Positions 25,005 to 33,633 of a DNA stretch of 37,163 nucleotides are shown here, piece after piece; the first letter of the stretch is position 1, and every line of letters starts with the position of its first letter. Position numbers and translations under genes: made by a program. The stretch comes from a bacterium (GTDB lineage: Bacteria; Desulfobacterota; S145-22), in the NCBI GenBank assembly GCA_027004185.1, contig JALTIG010000229.1, positions 1 through 37,163 of the forward strand, given 5' to 3'. Below the pieces are notes generated by a model. That model was not told the origin of the DNA and ran no database searches. It saw nothing but the letters and a program-made list of their open reading frames with translations.

Positions 25005-27707
25005 CTAAAGCCCTCGTCCACAGCACTTCTTGTATTTTTTTCCGCTACCGCAGGGGCAAGGATCGTTTCTACCGATCTTTTTTCCTGGGCGGCGATACGT
25101 CTTGGGCTTGTCAGACCCCCCGGCGGCTTCTGGTGGTGGGACGAATGCCTCGGCTTGGGCCATAGGTCGTTGTGTCATTTGCCCCCGTCCCAGCGTTATG
25201 GCACTTTCATTCGACATGGGAAGGTAAGTTAAATCCTCCATAACCTCTTCCCGCTCAATCTCCACCGCAAAGAGTTTTTCAATGGCGTCTTGCTTGATGC
25301 GAAAGATCATCTCCTCAAACATGTCGAAAGCCTCTCGCTGGTAAACCCTCAGGGGATCCTGCTGACCATAGCCCTGCAACCCAATTCCTTCACGTAACTG
25401 GTCGATGTTCAGGAGATGGTCCTTCCAGTTCATGTCGATCGATTGGAGAAGGATCATCTTTTCCAAGAATCGCATGATCTCTTCCCCGTATTCACGTTCC
25501 TTCGAGGCATAGAACTGGTCTATCCTCTCTTCAGCGATTTCCTCCAGGGAATCCAGCGTGGCGTGTTCCTTTTCATCTTCCGAGAAATCTATCTTTATGT
25601 GAAATTGCCGGTAGAGGTTGTCCAGGAGGCCCTTCCAGTCCCATTCGTCCGGATACTTTTTTTCTTCTACAAAAGGTGAAATGATTTCCGGGATGATTTC
25701 GTCTACCATATTCATGATTTCATCCCGTAGATTTTCAGATGATAACACCTCCCTACGCCATCCATAAATAACTTCCCGCTGCTTATTCATCACGTCGTCG
25801 TATTCAAGGAGTTGCTTTCTTATGTCAAAATTTTGTGCCTCCACGCGTTTCTGAGCATTTTCGATGGCCTTGGTGATGAATTTGTGTTCGATGGGTTCTC
25901 CTTCCTCAATCCCCAGTTTATCCATCACGCTGGAGATACGTTCCGATCCAAATATCCTGAGGAGATCGTCTTCCAGAGAGAGATAAAAGCGGGAGGATCC
26001 CGGGTCACCCTGGCGGCCGGCCCTGCCCCGCAACTGGTTATCAATCCTACGGCTTTCATGCCGTTCTGTCCCGATGATATGAAGGCCTCCGAGGCTTACG
26101 ACCTCCTCGTGCTCTTTCTCGGCCTTCCTTTTCGCTTCTTTGAAGATCTTCTCCTTTTCTCTTTCATCCATGTCTGGTTTAATCTTTTTCTTAGCAATCA
26201 TCTTGTAATTACCACCCAGCACGATATCTGTTCCTCGCCCTGCCATGTTGGTCGAGATTGTTACGGCCTTTTTTCGCCCGGCTTGAGCTATGATTTCGGC
26301 TTCCCGTTCATGATGCTTGGCATTCAATACATTATGAGGGATTCCCCTTTTCTTCAGCATAGAGCTTATCCTTTCCGATTTTTCAATCGAGATGGTTCCA
26401 ACCAGAACGGGCTGGCCGAGTTGATAGCAGCTCGCAATCTCTTCTACGACGGCCCGAAATTTCTCCTTTTCGGTCTTATAGATGACGTCTTGATAATCCT
26501 TACGGATCATCGGCATATTCGTGGGGATGACTATCACATCCAAGTCATAGATCTTTTTGAATTCAACGGCTTCGGTATCCGCGGTTCCTGTCATGCCCGC
26601 CAGTTTTTTGTACATGCGGAAGTAATTCTGAAATGAGATGGTGGCAAGGGTTTGGTTTTCATTTTCAATCTTGACCTTTTCCTTGGCTTCCAGGGCCTGA
26701 TGCAATCCATCGCTGTAACGCCTCCCCGGCATAAGGCGTCCCGTAAAGTCGTCTACGATGATGACCTCTCCGTTTTTGACAACGTAGTCCACGTCCCGTT
26801 TGAACAAGGTATGGGCCTTTAAGGCTTGGTTGACATGGTGAAGTGTGTCGATGTGCCTGGGATCATAGAGATTGTCGATTTTCAGCAATCGTTCAACCTT
26901 TAATACCCCTTCCTCCGTCAAAACGGAGGTGTTGGACTTCTCATCGATGGTGTAATCGATATCCTTCTTTAGAAACGGGATAATCCGGTCGATGGTATAA
27001 TATTTTTCAGTGGATTCTTCGGCTGGCCCTGAAATAATCAGGGGGGTTCGTGCCTCGTCGATTAGAATGCTGTCAACCTCATCGATTATGGCATAATTTA
27101 GCTCCCGCTGCACGAATTCCTCAAAGTCAAACTTCATGTTGTCACGGAGATAGTCAAATCCAAACTCATTGTTTGTTCCATAAGTGATGTCAGCACCGTA
27201 GGCCTTTTTCCGTTCTGAGTCCGACAGTTCGTTTGTCACCACTCCCACGGAGAAACCAAGAAACTTGTATATTGCCCCCATCCATTCGGAGTCGCGTTTT
27301 GCTAGGTAGTCATTGACTGTCACCACGTGCACACCTTGACCCGTGAGGGCGTTGAGGCACACGGGGAGGGTGGCCACGAGGGTTTTCCCTTCGCCGGTTT
27401 TCATTTCGGCAATCTTTCCCTCGTGCAAGACCACGCCGCCGATCAGTTGGACATCGAAGTGTCGTTCCCCAAGCACCCTCCATGCGGTTTCGCGAACCAG
27501 GGCGAAGACCTCTGGCAGAATATCGTCGAGGGACTCCCCGTTTTCTACCCGCTGGCGATATTCCCGCATCTTTCTCTTTAACTCCTCATCCTTTAAAGGA
27601 CGCACCTGTGGTTCCAGTGCATTGATCCGATCGATTACCGAGGAAATGCGTTTGAGCTCCCGATCGTTTTTACTACCAACAACCTTTAAGAGTAAATTTG
27701 AAAACAT
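25005..27707 (-). CDS. secA: Preprotein translocase ATPase
   Basis: This motor drives unfolded precursors through SecYEG. The 900 residues have Walker A in [14 protein letters not shown], the DEAD box [20 protein letters not shown], preprotein-crosslinking domain sequences, [42 protein letters not shown] and the helical scaffold. A C-terminal zinc/SecB-binding tail, [14 protein letters not shown], follows a Pro/Ala-rich linker. AGGTGA lies about 9 nt before the ATG. A 14-bp palindrome lies upstream. Confidence 0.98.
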   Translation of the reverse strand: MFSNLLLKVVGSKNDRELKRISSVIDRINALEPQVRPLKDEELKRKMREYRQRVENGESLDDILPEVFALVRETAWRVLGERHFDVQLIGGVVLHEGKIAEMKTGEGKTLVATLPVCLNALTGQGVHVVTVNDYLAKRDSEWMGAIYKFLGFSVGVVTNELSDSERKKAYGADITYGTNNEFGFDYLRDNMKFDFEEFVQRELNYAIIDEVDSILIDEARTPLIISGPAEESTEKYYTIDRIIPFLKKDIDYTIDEKSNTSVLTEEGVLKVERLLKIDNLYDPRHIDTLHHVNQALKAHTLFKRDVDYVVKNGEVIIVDDFTGRLMPGRRYSDGLHQALEAKEKVKIENENQTLATISFQNYFRMYKKLAGMTGTADTEAVEFKKIYDLDVIVIPTNMPMIRKDYQDVIYKTEKEKFRAVVEEIASCYQLGQPVLVGTISIEKSERISSMLKKRGIPHNVLNAKHHEREAEIIAQAGRKKAVTISTNMAGRGTDIVLGGNYKMIAKKKIKPDMDEREKEKIFKEAKRKAEKEHEEVVSLGGLHIIGTERHESRRIDNQLRGRAGRQGDPGSSRFYLSLEDDLLRIFGSERISSVMDKLGIEEGEPIEHKFITKAIENAQKRVEAQNFDIRKQLLEYDDVMNKQREVIYGWRREVLSSENLRDEIMNMVDEIIPEIISPFVEEKKYPDEWDWKGLLDNLYRQFHIKIDFSEDEKEHATLDSLEEIAEERIDQFYASKEREYGEEIMRFLEKMILLQSIDMNWKDHLLNIDQLREGIGLQGYGQQDPLRVYQREAFDMFEEMIFRIKQDAIEKLFAVEIEREEVMEDLTYLPMSNESAITLGRGQMTQRPMAQAEAFVPPPEAAGGSDKPKTYRRPGKKIGRNDPCPCGSGKKYKKCCGRGL

Positions 27708-27740
27708 GATTCTTCATCACCTGCTTTTATATATATTTTG

Positions 27741-27767
27741 CAGGATGGATAAATTTATCCAGTCCTG
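27741..27767. repeat. Perfect 14-bp palindrome with outer arms upstream of secA
   Basis: GGATAAATTTATCC (27747-27760) is fully self-complementary. It is flanked by CAGGA (27741-27745) and TCCTG (27763-27767), which also pair, so 27741-27767 is an extended dyad. It lies 34-60 bp before the secA start, between the M23 gene and secA. It could be an operator or a cruciform/hairpin; there is no T-run for a terminator. No regulator match is recognised. Confidence 0.5.
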
Positions 27768-27817
27768 AGTATTTGTTCCCTATGCCCTATTAATTAGATT
27801 GTATCCTTAAAAGGAGA

Positions 27818-28732
27818 TTAATTCAATATATAGCGCCTGGGGTTGACGGGCACCCCGTTTAGACGGACTTCGTAGTGAAGATGGGGGCCTGTCGAGCGCC
27901 CTGTATTGCCGATCTCTCCGATCTTTTCCCCTCTTTTAACGTGCTGGCCAACTTTTACAAGAATCTTTGACAGGTGGCCATAGCGGGTTGTTATGCCGTG
28001 ACCGTGACTGATGATGATAAGATTTCCAAAACCTCCTTTTCTTCCCGTAAAGACAACGAGCCCATTTGCCGGGGCGATCACGGGTGTTCCGACCCGATTT
28101 GCAATATCAAGACCTTCATGAAATTGCTTGTGCCCCGTAAAGGGTGAAATCCGATATCCGAAGCCAGAAGTTTCGTATCCATAGGCCGGCCGGATAGATG
28201 GTGTAGAATCCAGGAGGTTCTTCCGACTTATCAGTTGTTCATGCAATTCTTTTAGGCTTTTCTGTTCAAATTTAGAAAGCCTTTCGAGGCGAAATAGGTC
28301 GTAGTGGAGTTGACGAATCTGTTCTGACTCTTCAGGGGAAAGGGTAGAAACATTGGAATCAGAAGGGACAAGATCCTCCGAAATCCCCCCAACACCCCAC
28401 ATATTCCCCCCATTTTGATCCAGGGGTTTCAGATTGGCGATTACACGTAATTTCTCATCCAGTTTTCTTACCTTAGCCACCTCGGCCTGGGCTTGGTGTA
28501 CCTCCTTTTCGAGTTTCGTTATTTGAGTTTTGTATACCTCTGTACAATGAACGATCTTATTGTATCTTAATTCATGAGAGGTATAATTCCATATGATATA
28601 TCCGGAGAGAGCCAGAAAGGATGGTATCAATATGGAGAAGAGGCCGATCACAAACCTTGGTATTTTAAAACGGCGGATTTTTGATTTCTTTGGGTTTCCA
28701 GGAAATACTACAATTTCATAATACTTTGCCAC
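27818..28732 (-). CDS. Membrane-anchored M23-family (LytM) peptidase
   Basis: The 304 residues have a cytoplasmic tail, one membrane helix (about 28-48), coiled-coil stretches (about 55-100 and 138-175) and a C-terminal LytM domain. Zinc ligands are His205 and Asp209 (HEGLDI) and His286 (HLHYE), with active-site His253 (RYGHLS). The ligands are complete, so it may cleave peptidoglycan cross-links, unlike degenerate EnvC/NlpD types. I chose the GTG at 28732, preceded by GGGAGG; the frame stays open to 29005 but that extension overlaps a divergent promoter and gene. Confidence 0.9.
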   Translation of the reverse strand: MAKYYEIVVFPGNPKKSKIRRFKIPRFVIGLFSILIPSFLALSGYIIWNYTSHELRYNKIVHCTEVYKTQITKLEKEVHQAQAEVAKVRKLDEKLRVIANLKPLDQNGGNMWGVGGISEDLVPSDSNVSTLSPEESEQIRQLHYDLFRLERLSKFEQKSLKELHEQLISRKNLLDSTPSIRPAYGYETSGFGYRISPFTGHKQFHEGLDIANRVGTPVIAPANGLVVFTGRKGGFGNLIIISHGHGITTRYGHLSKILVKVGQHVKRGEKIGEIGNTGRSTGPHLHYEVRLNGVPVNPRRYILN

Positions 28733-28757
28733 CCTACCTCCCTCCGTATTATTTAAT

Positions 28758-28786
28758 TTTGTAGCAGATAAGGCATTCTTTGTCAA
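28758..28786 (-). promoter_or_regulatory. Promoter of the M23 peptidase gene
   Basis: Minus-strand TTGACA (28781-28786) and TACAAA (28758-28763) are 17 bp apart, with a start near 28751 and a leader of about 20 nt. It supports the downstream GTG start. It is back-to-back with the plus-strand promoter at 28806. Confidence 0.65.
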
Positions 28787-28805
28787 GGTTGGAAACACAC
28801 ATTTT

Positions 28806-28834
28806 TTGACGCAGGACGCAAACATAGTTATAAT
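28806..28834 (+). promoter_or_regulatory. Promoter of the UPF0016 gene
   Basis: TTGACG (28806-28811) and TATAAT (28829-28834) are 17 bp apart. The start near 28841 leaves a leader of about 16 nt holding AAAGGGGG before the ATG at 28857. It sits between the divergent genes only 19 bp from the opposite -35. Confidence 0.75.
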
Positions 28835-28856
28835 ACATGTTAAAGGGGGTATTAAT

Positions 28857-29129
28857 ATGGACTGGAAACTCTTTTCCGTGACTTTTGGGACCATCTTTTT
28901 AGCGGAAATGGGGGACAAAACCCAGTTGGCCACGATCGCACTGACAGGAGAATCGAGGAAGCTGGTTACAGTTTTTCTCGGTGCGGCCAGTGCGCTTGTC
29001 ATCACTTCACTGATGGGTGTTCTCGCAGGAGGGATTATTTCCCGTTATGTTCCAGAGGTGATTGTTCAAAAGGTTGCTGCCCTCTTTTTTATTGTGACAG
29101 GGGTGCTCTTTTTGTTTGGGAAGGCCTAA
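28857..29129 (+). CDS. Half-size UPF0016/GDT1 (TMEM165-like) membrane protein
   Basis: This 90-residue protein has a single UPF0016 unit. The signature Glu17-x-Gly-Asp-Lys-Thr (AEMGDKTQLATIAL) lies in the first helix, followed by two more hydrophobic helices (about 37-61 and 68-88). The family exchanges manganese or calcium cations. Full-length members have two such units, so a one-unit protein would need to dimerise, or a second gene lies elsewhere. The ATG at 28857 follows its promoter and a GGGGG ribosome site. It precedes the macro-domain gene by 39 bp. Confidence 0.85.
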   Translation: MDWKLFSVTFGTIFLAEMGDKTQLATIALTGESRKLVTVFLGAASALVITSLMGVLAGGIISRYVPEVIVQKVAALFFIVTGVLFLFGKA

Positions 29130-29168
29130 TGGGGTAATCAGTAGAAAAAAAATAAGGAGGGATGTTCA

Positions 29169-29711
29169 ATGAAGGTTAAGATTGATTCTTCCTCCCTTGA
29201 ACTTGTTCAGGGGGATATTACGCAACAGGAGACAGAGGCTATCGCCAATGCGGCCAATTCCAGACTCGCAGGTGGAGGAGGTGTGGATGGCGCTATCCAT
29301 CGGGCTGGAGGCCCCGCCATCATGGAAGAGTGTCGCAAGATTGGGGGATGCCCTACGGGACATGCTGTTTTGACCACTGGTGGTAACCTCAAGGCCAAGT
29401 ATGTTATCCACGCTGTAGGCCCAATCTACCGCGGTGGAAATAAGGGAGAGGCAGAACTTCTGAAAAGTGCGTATCTTTCCTGCCTTAAGATTGCTTCTGA
29501 AAGAGGCATAAAAAGTATTGCCTTTCCTTCCATAAGTACCGGTGTCTATGGCTATCCTATTGATGAGGCATCTCGTATCGCCTTAACCACATGCTGGGAT
29601 TATCTTATGGAACATCAAGAGATCGAGCTGATCCGCTTTGTACTTTTTGGAGAGGCAAATTACCGTGCCTATGAAAAGACCCTCAAGGCGCTTGAGCAGG
29701 AGCGGAGATGA
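29169..29711 (+). CDS. Macro-domain protein (MacroD-like ADP-ribose hydrolase)
   Basis: This 180-residue macro domain binds ADP-ribose. Visible motifs are GDITQQ (Asp16), NAANSRLAGGGGVDGAIHRA (Asn30, Gly35-38, Asp40), which is the catalytic loop of MacroD-type O-acetyl-ADP-ribose deacetylases and mono-ADP-ribosyl hydrolases, and SISTGVYGYPID, the phosphate-binding loop. The ribosome site AAGGAGGG lies about 8 nt before the ATG. Its TGA overlaps the rtcB ATG as ATGA, so the two are coupled. Possible substrates include ADP-ribosylated proteins, O-acetyl-ADP-ribose, or a cyclic-phosphate ADP-ribose from RNA processing. The choice is open. Confidence 0.93.
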   Translation: MKVKIDSSSLELVQGDITQQETEAIANAANSRLAGGGGVDGAIHRAGGPAIMEECRKIGGCPTGHAVLTTGGNLKAKYVIHAVGPIYRGGNKGEAELLKSAYLSCLKIASERGIKSIAFPSISTGVYGYPIDEASRIALTTCWDYLMEHQEIELIRFVLFGEANYRAYEKTLKALEQERR

Positions 29712-31150
29712 TAGATATATCCCTGGAACCGGTGGACGAGGTCCGCTGGCGTATCCCGAAAACAGGTGGGATGCGTGTGGAGGGGATTGTCTATGCCGAT
29801 CGGGAGCTCATTAAGACGCTCAAGACGGATGGAAGCCTCAGGCAGGTAGTCAATGTTGCACATCTGCCAGGTATTGTTAAGGCCTCCCTCGCCATGCCGG
29901 ATATTCATCAGGGTTATGGGTTCCCCATTGGAGGCGTCGCGGCCATGGAGATTGAGGGGGGGGTTATTTCACCGGGCGGTGTTGGTTATGACATCAACTG
30001 TGGATGCCGGGTCGTGCGCAGCAACCTGAAGGCTTCGGATTTGGCGAATGAATTGGATTTTCTTTTGAGTGAACTTTATCGGACGGTACCCTGTGGGGTA
30101 GGGGGAACAGGACGGTTTCATCTTTCCACAAAAGAGGTCCGCCAGGTCATGAGGGCGGGCGCCCATTGGGCCATTGAAAAGGGTCTGGGGGATTGGGAGG
30201 ACCTTGAATTTACGGAAGATTCCGGTGTCATGGATGCTGCGGACCCCTCGGTTATCAGTGACTATGCGATTAAACGGGGGCAAGATCAGTTGGGAACCTT
30301 GGGCTCAGGAAATCATTTTCTTGAGCTCAGCAGAGTGGAAGCTATCTTCGACGCAGAGACAGCGGAACACTTTGGTCTTTTCGAGGGTCAGCTCCTGATT
30401 TTCATCCACTCGGGATCTCGAGGGTTGGGTTATCAGATCTGCGATGATTTCCTTCACGAGATGGTTCAGCTCCAGAGCAAACTATCCTTTACCTTGCCCG
30501 ATCGGCAACTGGCGTGTGCCCCCATCTCCTCAGAGATGGGGAGGCGTTACTTTTCTGCCATGGCCTGTGCTGCCAATTATGCCTGGGCGAACCGCGAGAT
30601 CCTGATGACACTTGCGATCCGGGCATTTGAGGAAACCTTACACCTGAGCCCGAGAGAGCATGGATTCAGGCTTCTTTATGATGTGTGTCACAATATTGCC
30701 AAGATGGAAACCCACAAGGTTAATGGAAAACCACGAAAGGTATGTGTACACCGAAAAGGTGCAACTCGGGCCTTTCCGGCAGGTCATCCTTCTCTCCCCG
30801 AAGCTTTTAAGGCGATTGGCCAACCGGTCCTTATCCCTGGTGATATGGGAACAGCATCGTACATCCTTGTGGCGCAATCAGGGGCGATGGAAGAAACCTT
30901 TGGAAGCACGTGTCACGGGGCTGGTCGTTTGATGTCCCGTTCCCAGGCTATCAAACACCTGAACCGGCAGAAGATCATGAATTTTCTTGCGTCTCAAGGA
31001 ATTGCCATCCGCGCCAAGGGAAAGAAGACCCTGCTGGAAGAGGCACCAGACGCCTATAAGGATATCGATCGGGTGGTATCCGTCGTTGAGAAGGCCGGCA
31101 TATCTTCCCGTGTAGCCCGTCTGGTTCCCGTAGGGGTGATTAAAGGATAA
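29708..31150 (+). CDS. rtcB: RNA-splicing ligase RtcB
   Basis: It joins RNA 2',3'-cyclic-phosphate or 3'-phosphate ends to 5'-OH ends using GTP and manganese. The 480 residues carry the known metal and guanylylation residues: Asp95 and Cys98 (GVGYDINCGCR), Asn202 and His203 (GSGNHFLEL), His234 (IHSGSRGLG), His328 (DVCHN) and the guanylated His403 (TCHGAGRLMSR). Numbering is nearly the same as in the archaeal Pyrococcus enzyme. All are present, so the enzyme should be active. No archease (activator) gene is adjacent. It begins inside the stop of the macro-domain gene. I see no promoter directly before it, so it probably shares the macro-domain transcript. Confidence 0.96.
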   Translation: MIDISLEPVDEVRWRIPKTGGMRVEGIVYADRELIKTLKTDGSLRQVVNVAHLPGIVKASLAMPDIHQGYGFPIGGVAAMEIEGGVISPGGVGYDINCGCRVVRSNLKASDLANELDFLLSELYRTVPCGVGGTGRFHLSTKEVRQVMRAGAHWAIEKGLGDWEDLEFTEDSGVMDAADPSVISDYAIKRGQDQLGTLGSGNHFLELSRVEAIFDAETAEHFGLFEGQLLIFIHSGSRGLGYQICDDFLHEMVQLQSKLSFTLPDRQLACAPISSEMGRRYFSAMACAANYAWANREILMTLAIRAFEETLHLSPREHGFRLLYDVCHNIAKMETHKVNGKPRKVCVHRKGATRAFPAGHPSLPEAFKAIGQPVLIPGDMGTASYILVAQSGAMEETFGSTCHGAGRLMSRSQAIKHLNRQKIMNFLASQGIAIRAKGKKTLLEEAPDAYKDIDRVVSVVEKAGISSRVARLVPVGVIKG

Positions 31151-31218
31151 CCCTTTCCCCTTATAGATCTTGTCTTCCACATACATAATTTCTTCATAAT
31201 TCCCTGTTGAGCCCCCTT

Positions 31219-31923
31219 TTACAGATAGACCCCTAACGTCTTTTCGAATATTTCCGGATTCTCTTTAACGGTTCGTTGAGTTCCATGATGGGTAATTCTC
31301 CCCTTCACCATAAAATAGAGGTGTTCTGCCAGGGCCACGGTAAATGGAACCTTTTCTTCTACCAACAGAACGGACACCCCTGACTCGTGGATTTGAGAAA
31401 TAGTTTCGCGCAGTTTTTCGACAAACAAGGGCATCAATCCGGTAGTAGGTTCATCCAAAAGTAAAAGTTTCGGATGGGTTAACAACGCGCGGGCGATCGC
31501 TACAGCCTGTTGTTCCCCTCCACTTAGTGTTCCCGCCTTCTGATCCAGCCGATTTTTCAAAAAGGGAAAAAGGGTTAGTATTTCATCAAGTCCTTCCGTA
31601 TCAAACCCATTCCACATCCCCGTTTTAAGGTTTTCCATGACGGTCATTACAGGGAAGAGCCCCCGTCCTTGAGGAACATACCCAATCCCCATTCGTGCAA
31701 TCCTGTAAGCCGGAAGCCTGGTTATCTCATTATCCTGAAAGAAGATTCTCCCTCTCTTTGCTTTCACCAGGCCAAGGATTGTTTTGAGGGTCGTGGTCTT
31801 CCCGGCCCCGTTTCGGCCCAACAAGCCAACGGTCTCATTCTCACCCACGGTAAGAGAAACCCCTTGGAGGATGTAACTTCGATCATAATAGGTATGGATA
31901 TCCTCAACCTTCAGAAGTTCCAT
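31219..31923 (-). CDS. livF: Branched-chain amino-acid ABC transporter ATPase LivF
   Basis: This is one of the two ATPases of the liv importer. The 234 residues have Walker A GRNGAGKTTTLKTI, the Q-loop region YVPQGRGLFPVM, signature LSGGEQQAVAIARAL, Walker B LLLLDEPTTGLMP and the H-loop region VLLVEEKVPF, where a conserved histidine is usually H; here Glu/Lys residues occupy the region, so its switch histidine should be checked. The start ATG lies 10 nt inside the end of livG. It is last in the operon. Confidence 0.93.
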   Translation of the reverse strand: MELLKVEDIHTYYDRSYILQGVSLTVGENETVGLLGRNGAGKTTTLKTILGLVKAKRGRIFFQDNEITRLPAYRIARMGIGYVPQGRGLFPVMTVMENLKTGMWNGFDTEGLDEILTLFPFLKNRLDQKAGTLSGGEQQAVAIARALLTHPKLLLLDEPTTGLMPLFVEKLRETISQIHESGVSVLLVEEKVPFTVALAEHLYFMVKGRITHHGTQRTVKENPEIFEKTLGVYL

Positions 31924-32677
31924 GCCTCTTCTCCAAGATAGACGCGGCGAACCTCTGCATTTTTACTGATTTCTTCTGGTGTTCCTTCCGTCAGAACCCT
32001 TCCTTGATTCAGCACGGTCAATCTTTCACATAGCCTGACTACAAATTCGATACTGTGTTCAATCAAAACAACTGTTATAGATTCCGAAAGCTTCTGAATT
32101 AGCTTGAGGATCATTTCAGTTTCCTGCGGGCTGACCCCTTGAGTGGGTTCATCGAGAGAAGAAGGAGTGCAGGATTGGTGCTAAGGGCCAAAGCGATCTC
32201 CAAAACCTTTTGATCCCCATAGGAGAGATTGGCTGCCTGATGGTTTAGCTTGTCTTGAAGCCCCACCATCGTGGCAATTTCGAAAACCCTCTCCCTTTCT
32301 CTCTGCATGGATTCGATTCGCTTCAGGGGATGCCATGGGATCGGGTTACCAGCATTTACCCCAACCCAAATACTTTCAAAAACAGACATACCAGGAAAAA
32401 TAAGGGTCATCTGAAACGTTCGTCCAAGTCCCAACTTGCAGATTCTCTGAGGGGGTAATCCCGTAATATCCTGCTCCCGAAAATAGACCTTGCCCGATGT
32501 TGGTTTTATCTCCCCCGTAGTGACATTGAAAAGGGTTGTTTTCCCTGCACCGTTCGGTCCGATGATGCCACGAATCTCCCCTTCCTGCACCGTAATTGAA
32601 ACATCCTTCAGAGCTACCAACCCCCCGAAACGATGCGTAACCTCCTCAATCTTCAGCAGCGGCTCGGATATACTCAT
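31911..32677 (-). pseudogene. livG: livG broken by a frameshift
   Basis: This is the second ATPase of the liv importer. One frame (32677 to 32111) has Walker A GPNGAGKTTLFNV, the Q-loop and signature LSYGDQKVLEIALAL, then runs into LLLLS and an early stop. The expected Walker B and D-loop sequence, DEPTQGVSPQETEMILK, and the H-loop (LIEHSIEF) continue in another frame, down to the stop at 31911. The shift is in 32154-32167, a 14-nt CT-rich run (CTCCTTCTTCTCTC) where 12 nt would keep the frame, so two extra bases or one missing base explains it. The second part begins with an ATGA overlap, but a split ATPase with no Walker B is unlikely to work. Sequencing error, real mutation, or slippage are all possible. 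Confidence 0.88.
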
Positions 32678-33633
32678 AGGGATTCCTTATCGAGATGCCT
32701 CTCCATATATCCCATAATACCCTTTTTGGAGACCCGTAGGATGATTAGGATCAATATACCAAATAGGATAAGGTAGTGGGTCCACCATGCACTTACATAA
32801 TACTGGAAGAGAGAAAGGAGAAGTACACCGATGCAAGGGCCAATCAGGGTTCCGAGTCCCCCAACCAGGCACCAGACGATAGGGACAATGGACCAGTAAA
32901 GGCCAAAAAAATCCGTTGTTGTGTATCTAAGCGTCAAGGCGTACAATCCACCGCTCAAAGCCGTGAAAACAGCCGAAATGATAAAGGCCATCAGTTTGTA
33001 AGAGAAGATAGGATACCCGAGAAAACGGGCCCGTTTTTCATTTTCTCGAATGGAAATGAAAACCTTCCCAAGGGGCGCATGGACCATCCGCCTCAGAAAC
33101 ATGTAGCTCAGCACAAGGAAAAAGAGCACAAAAAAGTAATTTGCAACCGGATTATACAGAGAAATTTGGAATGTCCCCAGTGACATCCTCGGCAGGTTGA
33201 CCGTCAGGCCATCATTCCCCCCCGTCAGCCAAGACATATCCAGTGCAAGCAGTTGAAAGATGGCTGAAAAGAGAGCTGTTACAATCACAAAGTATGCCTC
33301 CGTGAGGTGCACACTCAAGACGCCTGTAAGAACAGATGCCAGTGCCCCTGCAACTACGGCGATTCCCAGCGACGCCAAGATCCCCATTTTTAGGATGCTC
33401 AAGGATAATACAAAGCCATAGGCCCCCACTCCGAAAAAAACAGAATGGCCAAGACTACACTGATTCGTATATCCCAGGCTCACATCATATCCCATGGCAA
33501 AGATGCTGAAAACCATCATCTGGATGAAAAGGGACTGAACCCCTCTCGGAAGGATCAGCCCCAGTCCAATCAAAATCCCCAAAAAGCAAAAATGAAAATA
33601 TGTTCTTTTGCCTATCCTTTTCGTCCGATTCAA
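32674..33633 (-). CDS. livM: Branched-chain amino-acid ABC transporter permease LivM
   Basis: This 319-residue inner-membrane permease has about eight hydrophobic segments and the family sequence YDVSLGYTNQCSLGHSVFFGVGAY. The EAA-like loop near residue 200 (ISIRENEKRARFLGYP) contacts the ATPase. The start is a TTG at 33633 that overlaps the livH stop as TTGA, and its end overlaps the livG start as ATGA. The tightly overlapping genes imply one coupled operon. Confidence 0.92.
   Translation of the reverse strand: MNRTKRIGKRTYFHFCFLGILIGLGLILPRGVQSLFIQMMVFSIFAMGYDVSLGYTNQCSLGHSVFFGVGAYGFVLSLSILKMGILASLGIAVVAGALASVLTGVLSVHLTEAYFVIVTALFSAIFQLLALDMSWLTGGNDGLTVNLPRMSLGTFQISLYNPVANYFFVLFFLVLSYMFLRRMVHAPLGKVFISIRENEKRARFLGYPIFSYKLMAFIISAVFTALSGGLYALTLRYTTTDFFGLYWSIVPIVWCLVGGLGTLIGPCIGVLLLSLFQYYVSAWWTHYLILFGILILIILRVSKKGIMGYMERHLDKESL

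Noticed and set aside
25812-26636. A 274-codon open frame on the plus strand inside secA
   Set aside because: It lies wholly opposite a well-conserved secA, has no ribosome site or family motif, and its composition mirrors the antisense of the real gene.
28733-29005. Upstream extension of the M23 peptidase frame
   Set aside because: It overlaps a divergent promoter and the UPF0016 gene, and the extra translation has no signal or family similarity; the GTG at 28732 has a good ribosome site and a matching promoter.
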